NCBI RefSeq assembly: GCF_020882245.1
Contig: NW_026869996.1
Coordinates: forward strand, 3,333,592 to 3,397,591
DNA length: 64,000 bases
Origin: Rhopalosiphum padi
Lineage: Eukaryota > Arthropoda > Insecta > Hemiptera > Aphididae
Reading direction: 5' to 3'
The notes beneath the pieces are model-generated. The model searched no databases and was not told where the DNA came from. It saw only the letters and a list, made by a program, of their open reading frames with translations. Below, piece after piece: positions 25,590 through 38,117 of the stretch. The position numbers were made by a program, and so were the translations under genes. Numbering within the stretch: position 1 is the stretch's first letter; every line of letters begins with the position of its first letter.

Positions 25590-26589
25590 CTGAAAAAATG
25601 TAGTAAGTTAATAATGTATAATTGTTAAAGAATAACTTGAGAATTCAGTATTTTATAAGCAGTTAAAAATATGAATATAAAATACGAGTCAAAATAATCA
25701 TATAAAAACATGTTTTATAGTGTTTATAAAGCATCAGCTTAAATGAAATGTATGCAAATTATTAATTTTAAATTAGAATCATTTTCTTAATATAGTGGTC
25801 CAGGTTTCAAGAGATTAACATGAGAATTGTGTGTTTTATAAACAGTTAAAAAAATGAATTTTTAATATTCGTCAAAATTATCATAAAAAAGCATGTTTTT
25901 TAGTGTTTATGAAGAATCAGCTTACATAATATCTATAGAAGTTAATAATGGTAAATTAGAATCATTTTCTTAATATAGTGGTCCAGGTTTCAAGAGATTA
26001 ACTTGAGAATTGTTTGTTTTATAAACAGTTAAAAAAATGAATTTTTAATATTCGTCAAAATTATCATATAAAATCATGTTTTATAGCATTATTGAAGTAT
26101 CAGCTTAAATGAAATGTATGCTAGTTTTTAATGGTAAATTAGAATCATTTTCTTAATAAAGCGGTCCAGGTTTCAAGAGATTAACATGAGAATTGTGTGT
26201 TTTATAAACAGTTAAAAAAATGAATTTTTAATATTCGTCAAAATTATCATATAAAATCATGTTTTATAGCGTTATTGAAGTATCAGCTTAAATGAAATGT
26301 ATGCTAGTTAATAATGGTAAATTAGAATAATTTTCTTAATCTAATGGTCTGACTTTCATGACACTAACTTGAGAATTCACTGTTTTATAAGCAGTTAAAA
26401 ATATGAATTTAAAATACGAGTCAAAATAATCATATAAAAACATGTTTTATAGTGTTTATGAAGTATCAGCTTATATGATATATATGGAAGTTGGTAATGT
26501 TAAATAAGAATCATATACTTAATCTTATGGTCTGGATTTCATGACACTAACTTTTTGTTACACTACTATTAATTGACTATCAATTATAT

Positions 26590-26808
26590 TCAATATCCAT
26601 TACTCGTACTATGCATAAAACTATTATTATTATTAGGATCGTCTAGTCCATTTTCAACGTAGGATGTTGAAACTTTCCCATATGGTAGAAATGGTAATTC
26701 ATGTCTCAATATGTCCTGAGTATATCTGGTGTACAGCCATCTAAAAAAAAAATAGTAAGTTAAATATGTATAATGATTGGAGGACAAAATGTCACTACTA
26801 GATACCAT
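26590..26808 (-). pseudogene. Alpha exon-like cassette, copy 8
   Basis: Intact, DPN/NGY type like copy 6. A private change (AATGATTGG for AATGGTTGG) lies upstream of the acceptor. Confidence 0.4.
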
Positions 26809-27396
26809 AAGGAGGACGACAATTTTTATATAACAACTAGTACGTGGACAACACTGAGTAATTCAGAAGTGGAAACTATCAAAACATAAACTAACAGACA
26901 AACTTCATTTTTATACAAAATACATGAAAGGAATTTACAATTGAAACTTAAATACAAATACGAATGTAAAACTGCAAAACATTTATAACAGATGATAATA
27001 AATAATAATTATGATAAGCCATAAAAGATAGTACAAATATACCAGAATGTTTTGTAGAAGGAATTCAAATGTATTATGAGTGTAACTAAAAAATACATTT
27101 GTAAAACAACTGAAAATCGCTCCTTTTCAATACGAAAAAATGTTAAGTTGTATTATTCGTCAAAATTAACTTATAAAATCATATTTTATAGTTTTTATGA
27201 AGTAAAAATATCAGGTAAAATGAAAAAAATGAAAGTTAAAAATTATAAATTAGAATCATTTTCTTGATCTAGTAGTCAAGGATCAAGACACTTACTTGTG
27301 TTAACTTCGGGCATAAAATATGAACAATCCGTTTATAATATCAAAAATCTTAATTAAAAAATAACGAGTAGACTCAAAAGCTAAGTAAAAACAACG

Positions 27397-27513
27397 ACCC
27401 GTTACGATACACAGCAGTACGGTGAACGCCACACAACTATCTAGTTTCATTCTGAGGCGGTTCGGCCGACGGATGTCGTCCCCACTACGGCGACGCTCAC
27501 GCCCTCTGTTGGT
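27397..27513. other. CpG-rich cassette, unit 9
   Basis: Common form; ordinary monomer start follows. Confidence 0.85.
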
Positions 27514-28150
27514 GTATATATTTAATATTTGACTGTTTTATAAGCAGATTAAAATAGGAATTCATATGTTTCTCAAACTTATCATATAAAAACATGTTTT
27601 TGAAGTGTTTATGAAGAATCAGCTAACATAATATTTATAGAAGTTAATAATAGTAAATAAGAATCATTTACTTAATATAATGGTCTGGATTTCATGACAC
27701 TAACTTAAGAATTGAGTGTTTTATAAGCAGATAATAATTTGAATTTTTAATATTCGTAAAGATTATCATATAAAATAATGTTGTATAGTGTTTATGAAGC
27801 ATCAGCTTAAATGAAATGTATGCAAATTAATAATGGTAAATTAAATTCATTTTCTTAATATAGTGGTCCAGGTTTCAAGAGATTAACATGAGAATTGTGT
27901 GTTTTATAAACAGTTAAAAAAAATTAAATTTTTAATATTCGTCAAAATTATCATAAAAAAGCATGTTTTAAAATGTTATTGAAGTATCAGCTTAAATGAA
28001 ATGGTTGCAAGTTAATAATGGTAACTCTTAAGAATGAAAATTACAAGTCAAAGGTGTTAACTAAAATTTTATTCAGATTATTAACAAATCTCAATTGTTT
28101 CACTGCCATTAATTTACTATCAATTATATTCAATAACCCTTACACGCACA

Positions 28151-28279
28151 TTATATAAACCCAATATTATTAGCAGTATCTTCTAGTCCATTTTCAGCAT
28201 AGGATGTTGATACTTTCTTAAGTGGTAGAAATGTGAATTCATGTTTCTGCATGCCTTGAGTGATCTGACATACGTCCAT
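28151..28279 (-). pseudogene. Beta exon-like cassette, copy 13
   Basis: Single beta copy of unit 9, open frame. Confidence 0.4.
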
Positions 28280-29279
28280 CTGAAAAAATGTAGTAAGTTA
28301 ATAATGTATAATTGTTAAAGAATAACTTGAGAATTCAGTATTTTATAAGCAGTTAAAAATATGAATATAAAATACGAGTCAAAATAATCATATAAAAACA
28401 TGTTTTATAGTGTTTATAAAGCATCAGCTTAAATGAAATGTATGCAAATTATTAATTTTAAATTAGAATCATTTTCTTAATATAGTGGTCCAGGTTTCAA
28501 GAGATTAACATGAGAATTGTGTGTTTTATAAACAGTTAAAAAAATGAATTTTTAATATTCGTCAAAATTATCATAAAAAAGCATGTTTTTTAGTGTTTAT
28601 GAAGAATCAGCTTACATAATATCTATAGAAGTTAATAATGGTAAATTAGAATCATTTTCTTAATATAGTGGTCCAGGTTTCAAGAGATTAACTTGAGAAT
28701 TGTTTGTTTTATAAACAGTTAAAAAAATGAATTTTTAATATTCGTCAAAATTATCATATAAAATCATGTTTTATAGCATTATTGAAGTATCAGCTTAAAT
28801 GAAATGTATGCTAGTTTTTAATGGTAAATTAGAATCATTTTCTTAATAAAGCGGTCCAGGTTTCAAGAGATTAACATGAGAATTGTGTGTTTTATAAACA
28901 GTTAAAAAAATGAATTTTTAATATTCGTCAAAATTATCATATAAAATCATGTTTTATAGCGTTATTGAAGTATCAGCTTAAATGAAATGTATGCTAGTTA
29001 ATAATGGTAAATTAGAATAATTTTCTTAATCTAATGGTCTGACTTTCATGACACTAACTTGAGAATTCACTGTTTTATAAGCAGTTAAAAATATGAATTT
29101 AAAATACGAGTCAAAATAATCATATAAAAACATGTTTTATAGTGTTTATGAAGTATCAGCTTATATGATATATATGGAAGTTGGTAATGTTAAATAAGAA
29201 TCATATACTTAATCTTATGGTCTGGATTTCATGACACTAACTTTTTGTTACACTACTATTAATTGACTATCAATTATAT

Positions 29280-29498
29280 TCAATATACATTACTCGTACT
29301 ATGCATAAAACTATTATTATTATCAGGATCGTCTAGTCCATTTTCAACGTAGGATGTTGAAACTTTCCCATATGGTAGAAATGGTAATTCATGTCTCAAT
29401 ATGTCCTGAGTATATCTGGTGTACAGCCATCTAAAAAAAAAATAGTAAGTTAAATATGTATAATGGTTGGAGGACAAAATGTCACTACTAGATACCAT
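29280..29498 (-). pseudogene. Alpha exon-like cassette, copy 9
   Basis: Intact, DPD/NVY type; start of the uniform run. Confidence 0.4.
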
Positions 29499-30086
29499 AA
29501 GGAGGACGACAATTTTTATATAACAACTAGTACGTGGACAACACTGAGTAATTCAGAAGTGGAAACTATCAAAACATAAACTAACAGACAAACTTCATTT
29601 TTATACAAAATACATGAAAGGAATTTACAATTGAAACTTAAATACAAATACGAATGTAAAACTGCAAAACATTTATAACAGATGATAATAAATAATAATT
29701 ATGATAAGCCATAAAAGATAGTACAAATATACCAGAATGTTTTGTAGAAGGAATTCAAATGTATTATGAGTGTAACTAAAAAATACATTTGTAAAACAAC
29801 TGAAAATCGCACCTTTTCAATACGAAAAAATGTTAAGTTGTATTATTCGTCAAAATTAACTTATAAAATCATATTTTATAGTTTTTATGAAGTAAAAATA
29901 TCAGGTAAAATGAAAAAAATGAAAGTTAAAAATTATAAATTAGAATCATTTTCTTGATCTAGTAGTCAAGGATCAAGACACTTACTTGTGTTAACTTCGG
30001 GCATAAAATATGAACAATCCGTTTATAATATCAAAAATCTTAATTAAAAAATAACGAGTAGACTCAAAAGCTAAGTAAAAACAACG

Positions 30087-30203
30087 ACCCGTTACGATAC
30101 ACAGCAGTACGGTGAACGCCACACAACTATCTAGTTTCATTCTGAGGCGGTTCGGCCGACGGATGTCGTCCCCACTACGGCGACGCTCACGCCCTCTGTT
30201 GGT
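30087..30203. other. CpG-rich cassette, unit 10
   Basis: Common form; followed by CTTATTATAT, a variant shared with units 1, 11 and 12. Confidence 0.85.
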
Positions 30204-31206
30204 GTATATATTTAATATTTGACTGTTTTATAAGCAGATTAAAATAGGAATTCATATGTTTCTCAAACTTATTATATAAAAACATGTTTTTGAAGTGTTT
30301 ATGAAGAATCAGCTAACATAATATTTATAGAAGTTAATAATAGTAAATAAGAATCATTTACTTAATATAATGGTCTGGATTTCATGACACTAACTTAAGA
30401 ATTGAGTGTTTTATAAGCAGATAATAATTTGAATTTTTAATATTCGTAAAGATTATCATATAAAATAATGTTTTATAGTGTTTATGAAGAATCAGCTTAC
30501 ATAATATTTACAGAAGTAAATAATGGTAAATTAGAATCATTTTCTTAATATAGTGGTCCAGGTTTCAAGAGATTAACTTGAGAATTGTTTGTTTTATAAA
30601 CAGTTAAAAAAATGAATTTTTAATATTCGTCAAAATTATCATATAAAATCATGTTTTATAGCATTATTGAAGTATCAGCTTAAATGAAATGTATGCAAAT
30701 TAATAATGGTAAATTAGAATCATTTTCTTAATATAGTGGTCCAGGTTTCAAGAGATTAACTTGAGAATTGAGTGTTTTATAAGCAGATAATAATTTGAAT
30801 TTTTAATATTCGTAAAGATTATCATATAAAATAATGTTGTATAGTGTTTATGAAGCATCAGCTTAAATGAAATGTATGCAAATTAATAATGGTAAATTAA
30901 ATTCATTTTCTTAATATAGTGGTCCAGGTTTAAAGAGATTAACATGAGAATTGTGTGTTTTATAAACAGTTAAAAAAAATTAAATTTTTAATATTCGTCA
31001 AAATTATCATAAAAAAGCATGTTTTAAAATGTTATTGAAGTATCAGCTTAAATGAAATGGTTGCAAGTTAATAATGGTAACTCTTAAGAATGAAAATTAC
31101 AAGTCAAAGGTGTTAACTAAAATTTTATTCAGATTATTAACAAATCTCAATTGTTTCACTGCCATTAATTTACTATCAATTATATTCAATAACCCTTACA
31201 CGCACA

Positions 31207-31335
31207 TTATATAAACCCAATATTATTAGCAGTATCTTCTAGTCCATTTTCAGCATAGGATGTTGATACTTTCTTAAGTGGTAGAAATGTGAATTCATGT
31301 TTCTGCATGCCTTGAGTGATCTGACATACGTCCAT
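31207..31335 (-). pseudogene. Beta exon-like cassette, copy 14
   Basis: Single beta copy of unit 10, open frame; followed by the GAACTCAG variant. Confidence 0.4.
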
Positions 31336-32152
31336 CTGAAAAAATGTAGTAAGTTAATAATGTATAATTGTTAAAGAATAACTTGAGAACTCAGTATTTT
31401 ATAAGCAGTTAAAAATATGAATATAAAATACGAGTCAAAATAATCATATAAAAACATGTTTTATAGTGTTTATAAAGCATCAGCTTAAATGAAATGTATG
31501 CAAATTATTAATTTTAAATTAGAATCATTTTCTTAATATAGTGGTCCAGGTTTCAAGAGATTAACTTGAGAATTGTTTGTTTTATAAACAGTTAAAAAAA
31601 TGAATTTTTAATATTCGTCAAAATTATCATAAAAAAGCATGTTTTTTAGTGTTTATGAAGAATCAACTTACATAATATCTATAGAAGTTAATAATGGTAA
31701 ATTAGAATCATTTTCTTAATATAGTGGTCCAGGTTTCAAGAGATTAACTTGAGAATTGTTTGTTTTATAAACAGTTAAAAAAATGAATTTTTAATATTCG
31801 TCAAAATTATCATATAAAATCATGTTTTATAGCGTTATTGAAGTATCAGCTTAAATGAAATGTATGCTAGTTAATAATGGTAAATTAGAATAATTTTCTT
31901 AATCTAATGGTCTGACTTTCATGACACTAACTTGAGAATTCACTGTTTTATAAGCAGTTAAAAATATGAATTTAAAATACGAGTCAAAATAATCATATAA
32001 AAACATGTTTTATAGTGTTTATGAAGTATCAGCTTATATGATATATATGGAAGTTGGTAATGTTAAATAAGAATCATATACTTAATCTTATGGTCTGGAT
32101 TTCATGACACTAACTTTTTGTTACACTACTATTAATTGACTATCAATTATAT

Positions 32153-32371
32153 TCAATATACATTACTCGTACTATGCATAAAACTATTATTATTATCAGG
32201 ATCGTCTAGTCCATTTTCAACGTAGGATGTTGAAACTTTCCCATATGGTAGAAATGGTAATTCATGTCTCAATATGTCCTGAGTATATCTGGTGTACAGC
32301 CATCTAAAAAAAAAATAGTAAGTTAAATATGTATAATGGTTGGAGGACAAAATGTCACTACTAGATACCAT
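32153..32371 (-). pseudogene. Alpha exon-like cassette, copy 10
   Basis: Intact, DPD/NVY type, 2873 bp from copy 9. Confidence 0.4.
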
Positions 32372-32959
32372 AAGGAGGACGACAATTTTTATATAACAAC
32401 TAGTACGTGGACAACACTGAGTAATTCAGAAGTGGAAACTATCAAAACATAAACTAACAGACAAACTTCATTTTTATACAAAATACATGAAAGGAATTTA
32501 CAATTGAAACTTAAATACAAATACGAATGTAAAACTGCAAAACATTTATAACAGATGATAATAAATAATAATTATGATAAGCCATAAAAGATAGTACAAA
32601 TATACCAGAATGTTTTGTAGAAGGAATTCAAATGTATTATGAGTGTAACTAAAAAATACATTTGTAAAACAACTGAAAATCGCACCTTTTCAATACGAAA
32701 AAATGTTAAGTTGTATTATTCGTCAAAATTAACTTATAAAATCATATTTTATAGTTTTTATGAAGTAAAAATATCAGGTAAAATGAAAAAAATGAAAGTT
32801 AAAAATTATAAATTAGAATCATTTTCTTGATCTAGTAGTCAAGGATCAAGACACTTACTTGTGTTAACTTCGGGCATAAAATATGAACAATCCGTTTATA
32901 ATATCAAAAATCTTAATTAAAAAATAACGAGTAGACTCAAAAGCTAAGTAAAAACAACG

Positions 32960-33076
32960 ACCCGTTACGATACACAGCAGTACGGTGAACGCCACACAAC
33001 TATCTAGTTTCATTCTGAGGCGGTTCGGCCGACGGATGTCGTCCCCACTACGGCGACGCTCACGCCCTCTGTTGGT
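32960..33076. other. CpG-rich cassette, unit 11
   Basis: Common form, 2873 bp from the previous copy. Confidence 0.85.
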
Positions 33077-34079
33077 GTATATATTTAATATTTGACTGTT
33101 TTATAAGCAGATTAAAATAGGAATTCATATGTTTCTCAAACTTATTATATAAAAACATGTTTTTGAAGTGTTTATGAAGAATCAGCTAACATAATATTTA
33201 TAGAAGTTAATAATAGTAAATAAGAATCATTTACTTAATATAATGGTCTGGATTTCATGACACTAACTTAAGAATTGAGTGTTTTATAAGCAGATAATAA
33301 TTTGAATTTTTAATATTCGTAAAGATTATCATATAAAATAATGTTTTATAGTGTTTATGAAGAATCAGCTTACATAATATTTACAGAAGTAAATAATGGT
33401 AAATTAGAATCATTTTCTTAATATAGTGGTCCAGGTTTCAAGAGATTAACTTGAGAATTGTTTGTTTTATAAACAGTTAAAAAAATGAATTTTTAATATT
33501 CGTCAAAATTATCATATAAAATCATGTTTTATAGCATTATTGAAGTATCAGCTTAAATGAAATGTATGCAAATTAATAATGGTAAATTAGAATCATTTTC
33601 TTAATATAGTGGTCCAGGTTTCAAGAGATTAACTTGAGAATTGAGTGTTTTATAAGCAGATAATAATTTGAATTTTTAATATTCGTAAAGATTATCATAT
33701 AAAATAATGTTGTATAGTGTTTATGAAGCATCAGCTTAAATGAAATGTATGCAAATTAATAATGGTAAATTAAATTCATTTTCTTAATATAGTGGTCCAG
33801 GTTTAAAGAGATTAACATGAGAATTGTGTGTTTTATAAACAGTTAAAAAAAATTAAATTTTTAATATTCGTCAAAATTATCATAAAAAAGCATGTTTTAA
33901 AATGTTATTGAAGTATCAGCTTAAATGAAATGGTTGCAAGTTAATAATGGTAACTCTTAAGAATGAAAATTACAAGTCAAAGGTGTTAACTAAAATTTTA
34001 TTCAGATTATTAACAAATCTCAATTGTTTCACTGCCATTAATTTACTATCAATTATATTCAATAACCCTTACACGCACA

Positions 34080-34208
34080 TTATATAAACCCAATATTATT
34101 AGCAGTATCTTCTAGTCCATTTTCAGCATAGGATGTTGATACTTTCTTAAGTGGTAGAAATGTGAATTCATGTTTCTGCATGCCTTGAGTGATCTGACAT
34201 ACGTCCAT
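34080..34208 (-). pseudogene. Beta exon-like cassette, copy 15
   Basis: Single beta copy of unit 11, exactly 2873 bp from copy 14. Confidence 0.4.
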
Positions 34209-35025
34209 CTGAAAAAATGTAGTAAGTTAATAATGTATAATTGTTAAAGAATAACTTGAGAACTCAGTATTTTATAAGCAGTTAAAAATATGAATATAAA
34301 ATACGAGTCAAAATAATCATATAAAAACATGTTTTATAGTGTTTATAAAGCATCAGCTTAAATGAAATGTATGCAAATTATTAATTTTAAATTAGAATCA
34401 TTTTCTTAATATAGTGGTCCAGGTTTCAAGAGATTAACATGAGAATTGTGTGTTTTATAAACAGTTAAAAAAATGAATTTTTAATATTCGTCAAAATTAT
34501 CATAAAAAAGCATGTTTTTTAGTGTTTATGAAGAATCAACTTACATAATATCTATAGAAGTTAATAATGGTAAATTAGAATCATTTTCTTAATATAGTGG
34601 TCCAGGTTTCAAGAGATTAACTTGAGAATTGTTTGTTTTATAAACAGTTAAAAAAATGAATTTTTAATATTCGTCAAAATTATCATATAAAATCATGTTT
34701 TATAGCGTTATTGAAGTATCAGCTTAAATGAAATGTATGCTAGTTAATAATGGTAAATTAGAATAATTTTCTTAATCTAATGGTCTGACTTTCATGACAC
34801 TAACTTGAGAATTCACTGTTTTATAAGCAGTTAAAAATATGAATTTAAAATACGAGTCAAAATAATCATATAAAAACATGTTTTATAGTGTTTATGAAGT
34901 ATCAGCTTATATGATATATATGGAAGTTGGTAATGTTAAATAAGAATCATATACTTAATCTTATGGTCTGGATTTCATGACACTAACTTTTTGTTACACT
35001 ACTATTAATTGACTATCAATTATAT

Positions 35026-35244
35026 TCAATATACATTACTCGTACTATGCATAAAACTATTATTATTATCAGGATCGTCTAGTCCATTTTCAACGTAGGA
35101 TGTTGAAACTTTCCCATATGGTAGAAATGGTAATTCATGTCTCAATATGTCCTGAGTATATCTGGTGTACAGCCATCTAAAAAAAAAATAGTAAGTTAAA
35201 TATGTATAATGGTTGGAGGACAAAATGTCACTACTAGATACCAT
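35026..35244 (-). pseudogene. Alpha exon-like cassette, copy 11
   Basis: Intact, DPD/NVY type. Confidence 0.4.
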
Positions 35245-35832
35245 AAGGAGGACGACAATTTTTATATAACAACTAGTACGTGGACAACACTGAGTAATTC
35301 AGAAGTGGAAACTATCAAAACATAAACTAACAGACAAACTTCATTTTTATACAAAATACATGAAAGGAATTTACAATTGAAACTTAAATACAAATACGAA
35401 TGTAAAACTGCAAAACATTTATAACAGATGATAATAAATAATAATTATGATAAGCCATAAAAGATAGTACAAATATACCAGAATGTTTTGTAGAAGGAAT
35501 TCAAATGTATTATGAGTGTAACTAAAAAATACATTTGTAAAACAACTGAAAATCGCACCTTTTCAATACGAAAAAATGTTAAGTTGTATTATTCGTCAAA
35601 ATTAACTTATAAAATCATATTTTATAGTTTTTATGAAGTAAAAATATCAGGTAAAATGAAAAAAATGAAAGTTAAAAATTATAAATTAGAATCATTTTCT
35701 TGATCTAGTAGTCAAGGATCAAGACACTTACTTGTGTTAACTTCGGGCATAAAATATGAACAATCCGTTTATAATATCAAAAATCTTAATTAAAAAATAA
35801 CGAGTAGACTCAAAAGCTAAGTAAAAACAACG

Positions 35833-35949
35833 ACCCGTTACGATACACAGCAGTACGGTGAACGCCACACAACTATCTAGTTTCATTCTGAGGCGGTTCG
35901 GCCGACGGATGTCGTCCCCACTACGGCGACGCTCACGCCCTCTGTTGGT
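35833..35949. other. CpG-rich cassette, unit 12 (last copy)
   Basis: Last copy in the array; unit 13 has lost the block. Confidence 0.85.
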
Positions 35950-36952
35950 GTATATATTTAATATTTGACTGTTTTATAAGCAGATTAAAATAGGAATTCA
36001 TATGTTTCTCAAACTTATTATATAAAAACATGTTTTTGAAGTGTTTATGAAGAATCAGCTAACATAATATTTATAGAAGTTAATAATAGTAAATAAGAAT
36101 CATTTACTTAATATAATGGTCTGGATTTCATGACACTAACTTAAGAATTGAGTGTTTTATAAGCAGATAATAATTTGAATTTTTAATATTCGTAAAGATT
36201 ATCATATAAAATAATGTTTTATAGTGTTTATGAAGAATCAGCTTACATAATATTTACAGAAGTAAATAATGGTAAATTAGAATCATTTTCTTAATATAGT
36301 GGTCCAGGTTTCAAGAGATTAACTTGAGAATTGTTTGTTTTATAAACAGTTAAAAAAATGAATTTTTAATATTCGTCAAAATTATCATATAAAATCATGT
36401 TTTATAGCATTATTGAAGTATCAGCTTAAATGAAATGTATGCAAATTAATAATGGTAAATTAGAATCATTTTCTTAATATAGTGGTCCAGGTTTCAAGAG
36501 ATTAACTTGAGAATTGAGTGTTTTATAAGCAGATAATAATTTGAATTTTTAATATTCGTAAAGATTATCATATAAAATAATGTTGTATAGTGTTTATGAA
36601 GCATCAGCTTAAATGAAATGTATGCAAATTAATAATGGTAAATTAAATTCATTTTCTTAATATAGTGGTCCAGGTTTAAAGAGATTAACATGAGAATTGT
36701 GTGTTTTATAAACAGTTAAAAAAAATTAAATTTTTAATATTCGTCAAAATTATCATAAAAAAGCATGTTTTAAAATGTTATTGAAGTATCAGCTTAAATG
36801 AAATGGTTGCAAGTTAATAATGGTAACTCTTAAGAATGAAAATTACAAGTCAAAGGTGTTAACTAAAATTTTATTCAGATTATTAACAAATCTCAATTGT
36901 TTCACTGCCATTAATTTACTATCAATTATATTCAATAACCCTTACACGCACA

Positions 36953-37081
36953 TTATATAAACCCAATATTATTAGCAGTATCTTCTAGTCCATTTTCAGC
37001 ATAGGATGTTGATACTTTCTTAAGTGGTAGAAATGTGAATTCATGTTTCTGCATGCCTTGAGTGATCTGACATACGTCCAT
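36953..37081 (-). pseudogene. Beta exon-like cassette, copy 16
   Basis: Single beta copy of unit 12, exactly 2873 bp from copy 15. Confidence 0.4.
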
Positions 37082-37898
37082 CTGAAAAAATGTAGTAAGT
37101 TAATAATGTATAATTGTTAAAGAATAACTTGAGAACTCAGTATTTTATAAGCAGTTAAAAATATGAATATAAAATACGAGTCAAAATAATCATATAAAAA
37201 CATGTTTTATAGTGTTTATAAAGCATCAGCTTAAATGAAATGTATGCAAATTATTAATTTTAAATTAGAATCATTTTCTTAATATAGTGGTCCAGGTTTC
37301 AAGAGATTAACATGAGAATTGTGTGTTTTATAAACAGTTAAAAAAATGAATTTTTAATATTCGTCAAAATTATCATAAAAAAGCATGTTTTTTAGTGTTT
37401 ATGAAGAATCAACTTACATAATATCTATAGAAGTTAATAATGGTAAATTAGAATCATTTTCTTAATATAGTGGTCCAGGTTTCAAGAGATTAACTTGAGA
37501 ATTGTTTGTTTTATAAACAGTTAAAAAAATGAATTTTTAATATTCGTCAAAATTATCATATAAAATCATGTTTTATAGCGTTATTGAAGTATCAGCTTAA
37601 ATGAAATGTATGCTAGTTAATAATGGTAAATTAGAATAATTTTCTTAATCTAATGGTCTGACTTTCATGACACTAACTTGAGAATTCACTGTTTTATAAG
37701 CAGTTAAAAATATGAATTTAAAATACGAGTCAAAATAATCATATAAAAACATGTTTTATAGTGTTTATGAAGTATCAGCTTATATGATATATATGGAAGT
37801 TGGTAATGTTAAATAAGAATCATATACTTAATCTAATGGTCTGGATTTCATGACACTAACTTTTTGTTACACTACTATTAATTGACTATCAATTATAT

Positions 37899-38117
37899 TC
37901 AATATACATTACTCGTACTATGCATAAAACTATTATTATTATCAGGATCGTCTAGTCCATTTTCAACGTAGGATGTTGAAACTTTCCCATATGGTAGAAA
38001 TGGTAATTCATGTCTCAATATGTCCTGAGTATATCTGGTGTACAGCCATCTAAAAAAAAAATAGTAAGTTAAATATGTATAATGGTTGGAGGACAAAATG
38101 TCACTACTAGATACCAT
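37899..38117 (-). pseudogene. Alpha exon-like cassette, copy 12 (last)
   Basis: Intact, DPD/NVY type; the array ends before another copy occurs. Confidence 0.4.

Larger units (their letters stand above)
23888..26761. repeat. Satellite A HOR unit 8 (2874 bp)
   Basis: Shares the TTTCTCAAAATTATCAT hybrid joint (near 24706) with unit 7 but keeps the full right-hand monomer run. CpG-rich block 24523-24639, beta ORF 25461-25589. Confidence 0.95.
26762..29451. repeat. Satellite A HOR unit 9 (2690 bp)
   Basis: One monomer (183 bp) shorter than the 2873-bp units that follow. CpG-rich block 27397-27513, beta ORF 28151-28279. Confidence 0.95.
29452..32324. repeat. Satellite A HOR unit 10 (2873 bp)
   Basis: First of three equal-length units. 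It shares private variants with units 11 and 12: CGCACCTTTTC (others CGCTCC), GGTTTAAAGAG and GAACTCAGTATT. It differs from them in one monomer just after the beta cassette (TTAACTTGAG near 31561 instead of TTAACATGAG). Confidence 0.96.
32325..35197. repeat. Satellite A HOR unit 11 (2873 bp)
   Basis: Equal in length and nearly identical to units 10 and 12. CpG-rich block 32960-33076, beta ORF 34080-34208, alpha ORF 35026-35244. Confidence 0.96.
35198..38070. repeat. Satellite A HOR unit 12 (2873 bp)
   Basis: Third of the equal-length units. CpG-rich block 35833-35949, beta ORF 36953-37081, alpha ORF 37899-38117. Before the alpha copy it reads ATCTAATGG rather than the ATCTTATGG of units 10 and 11. 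Confidence 0.96.
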
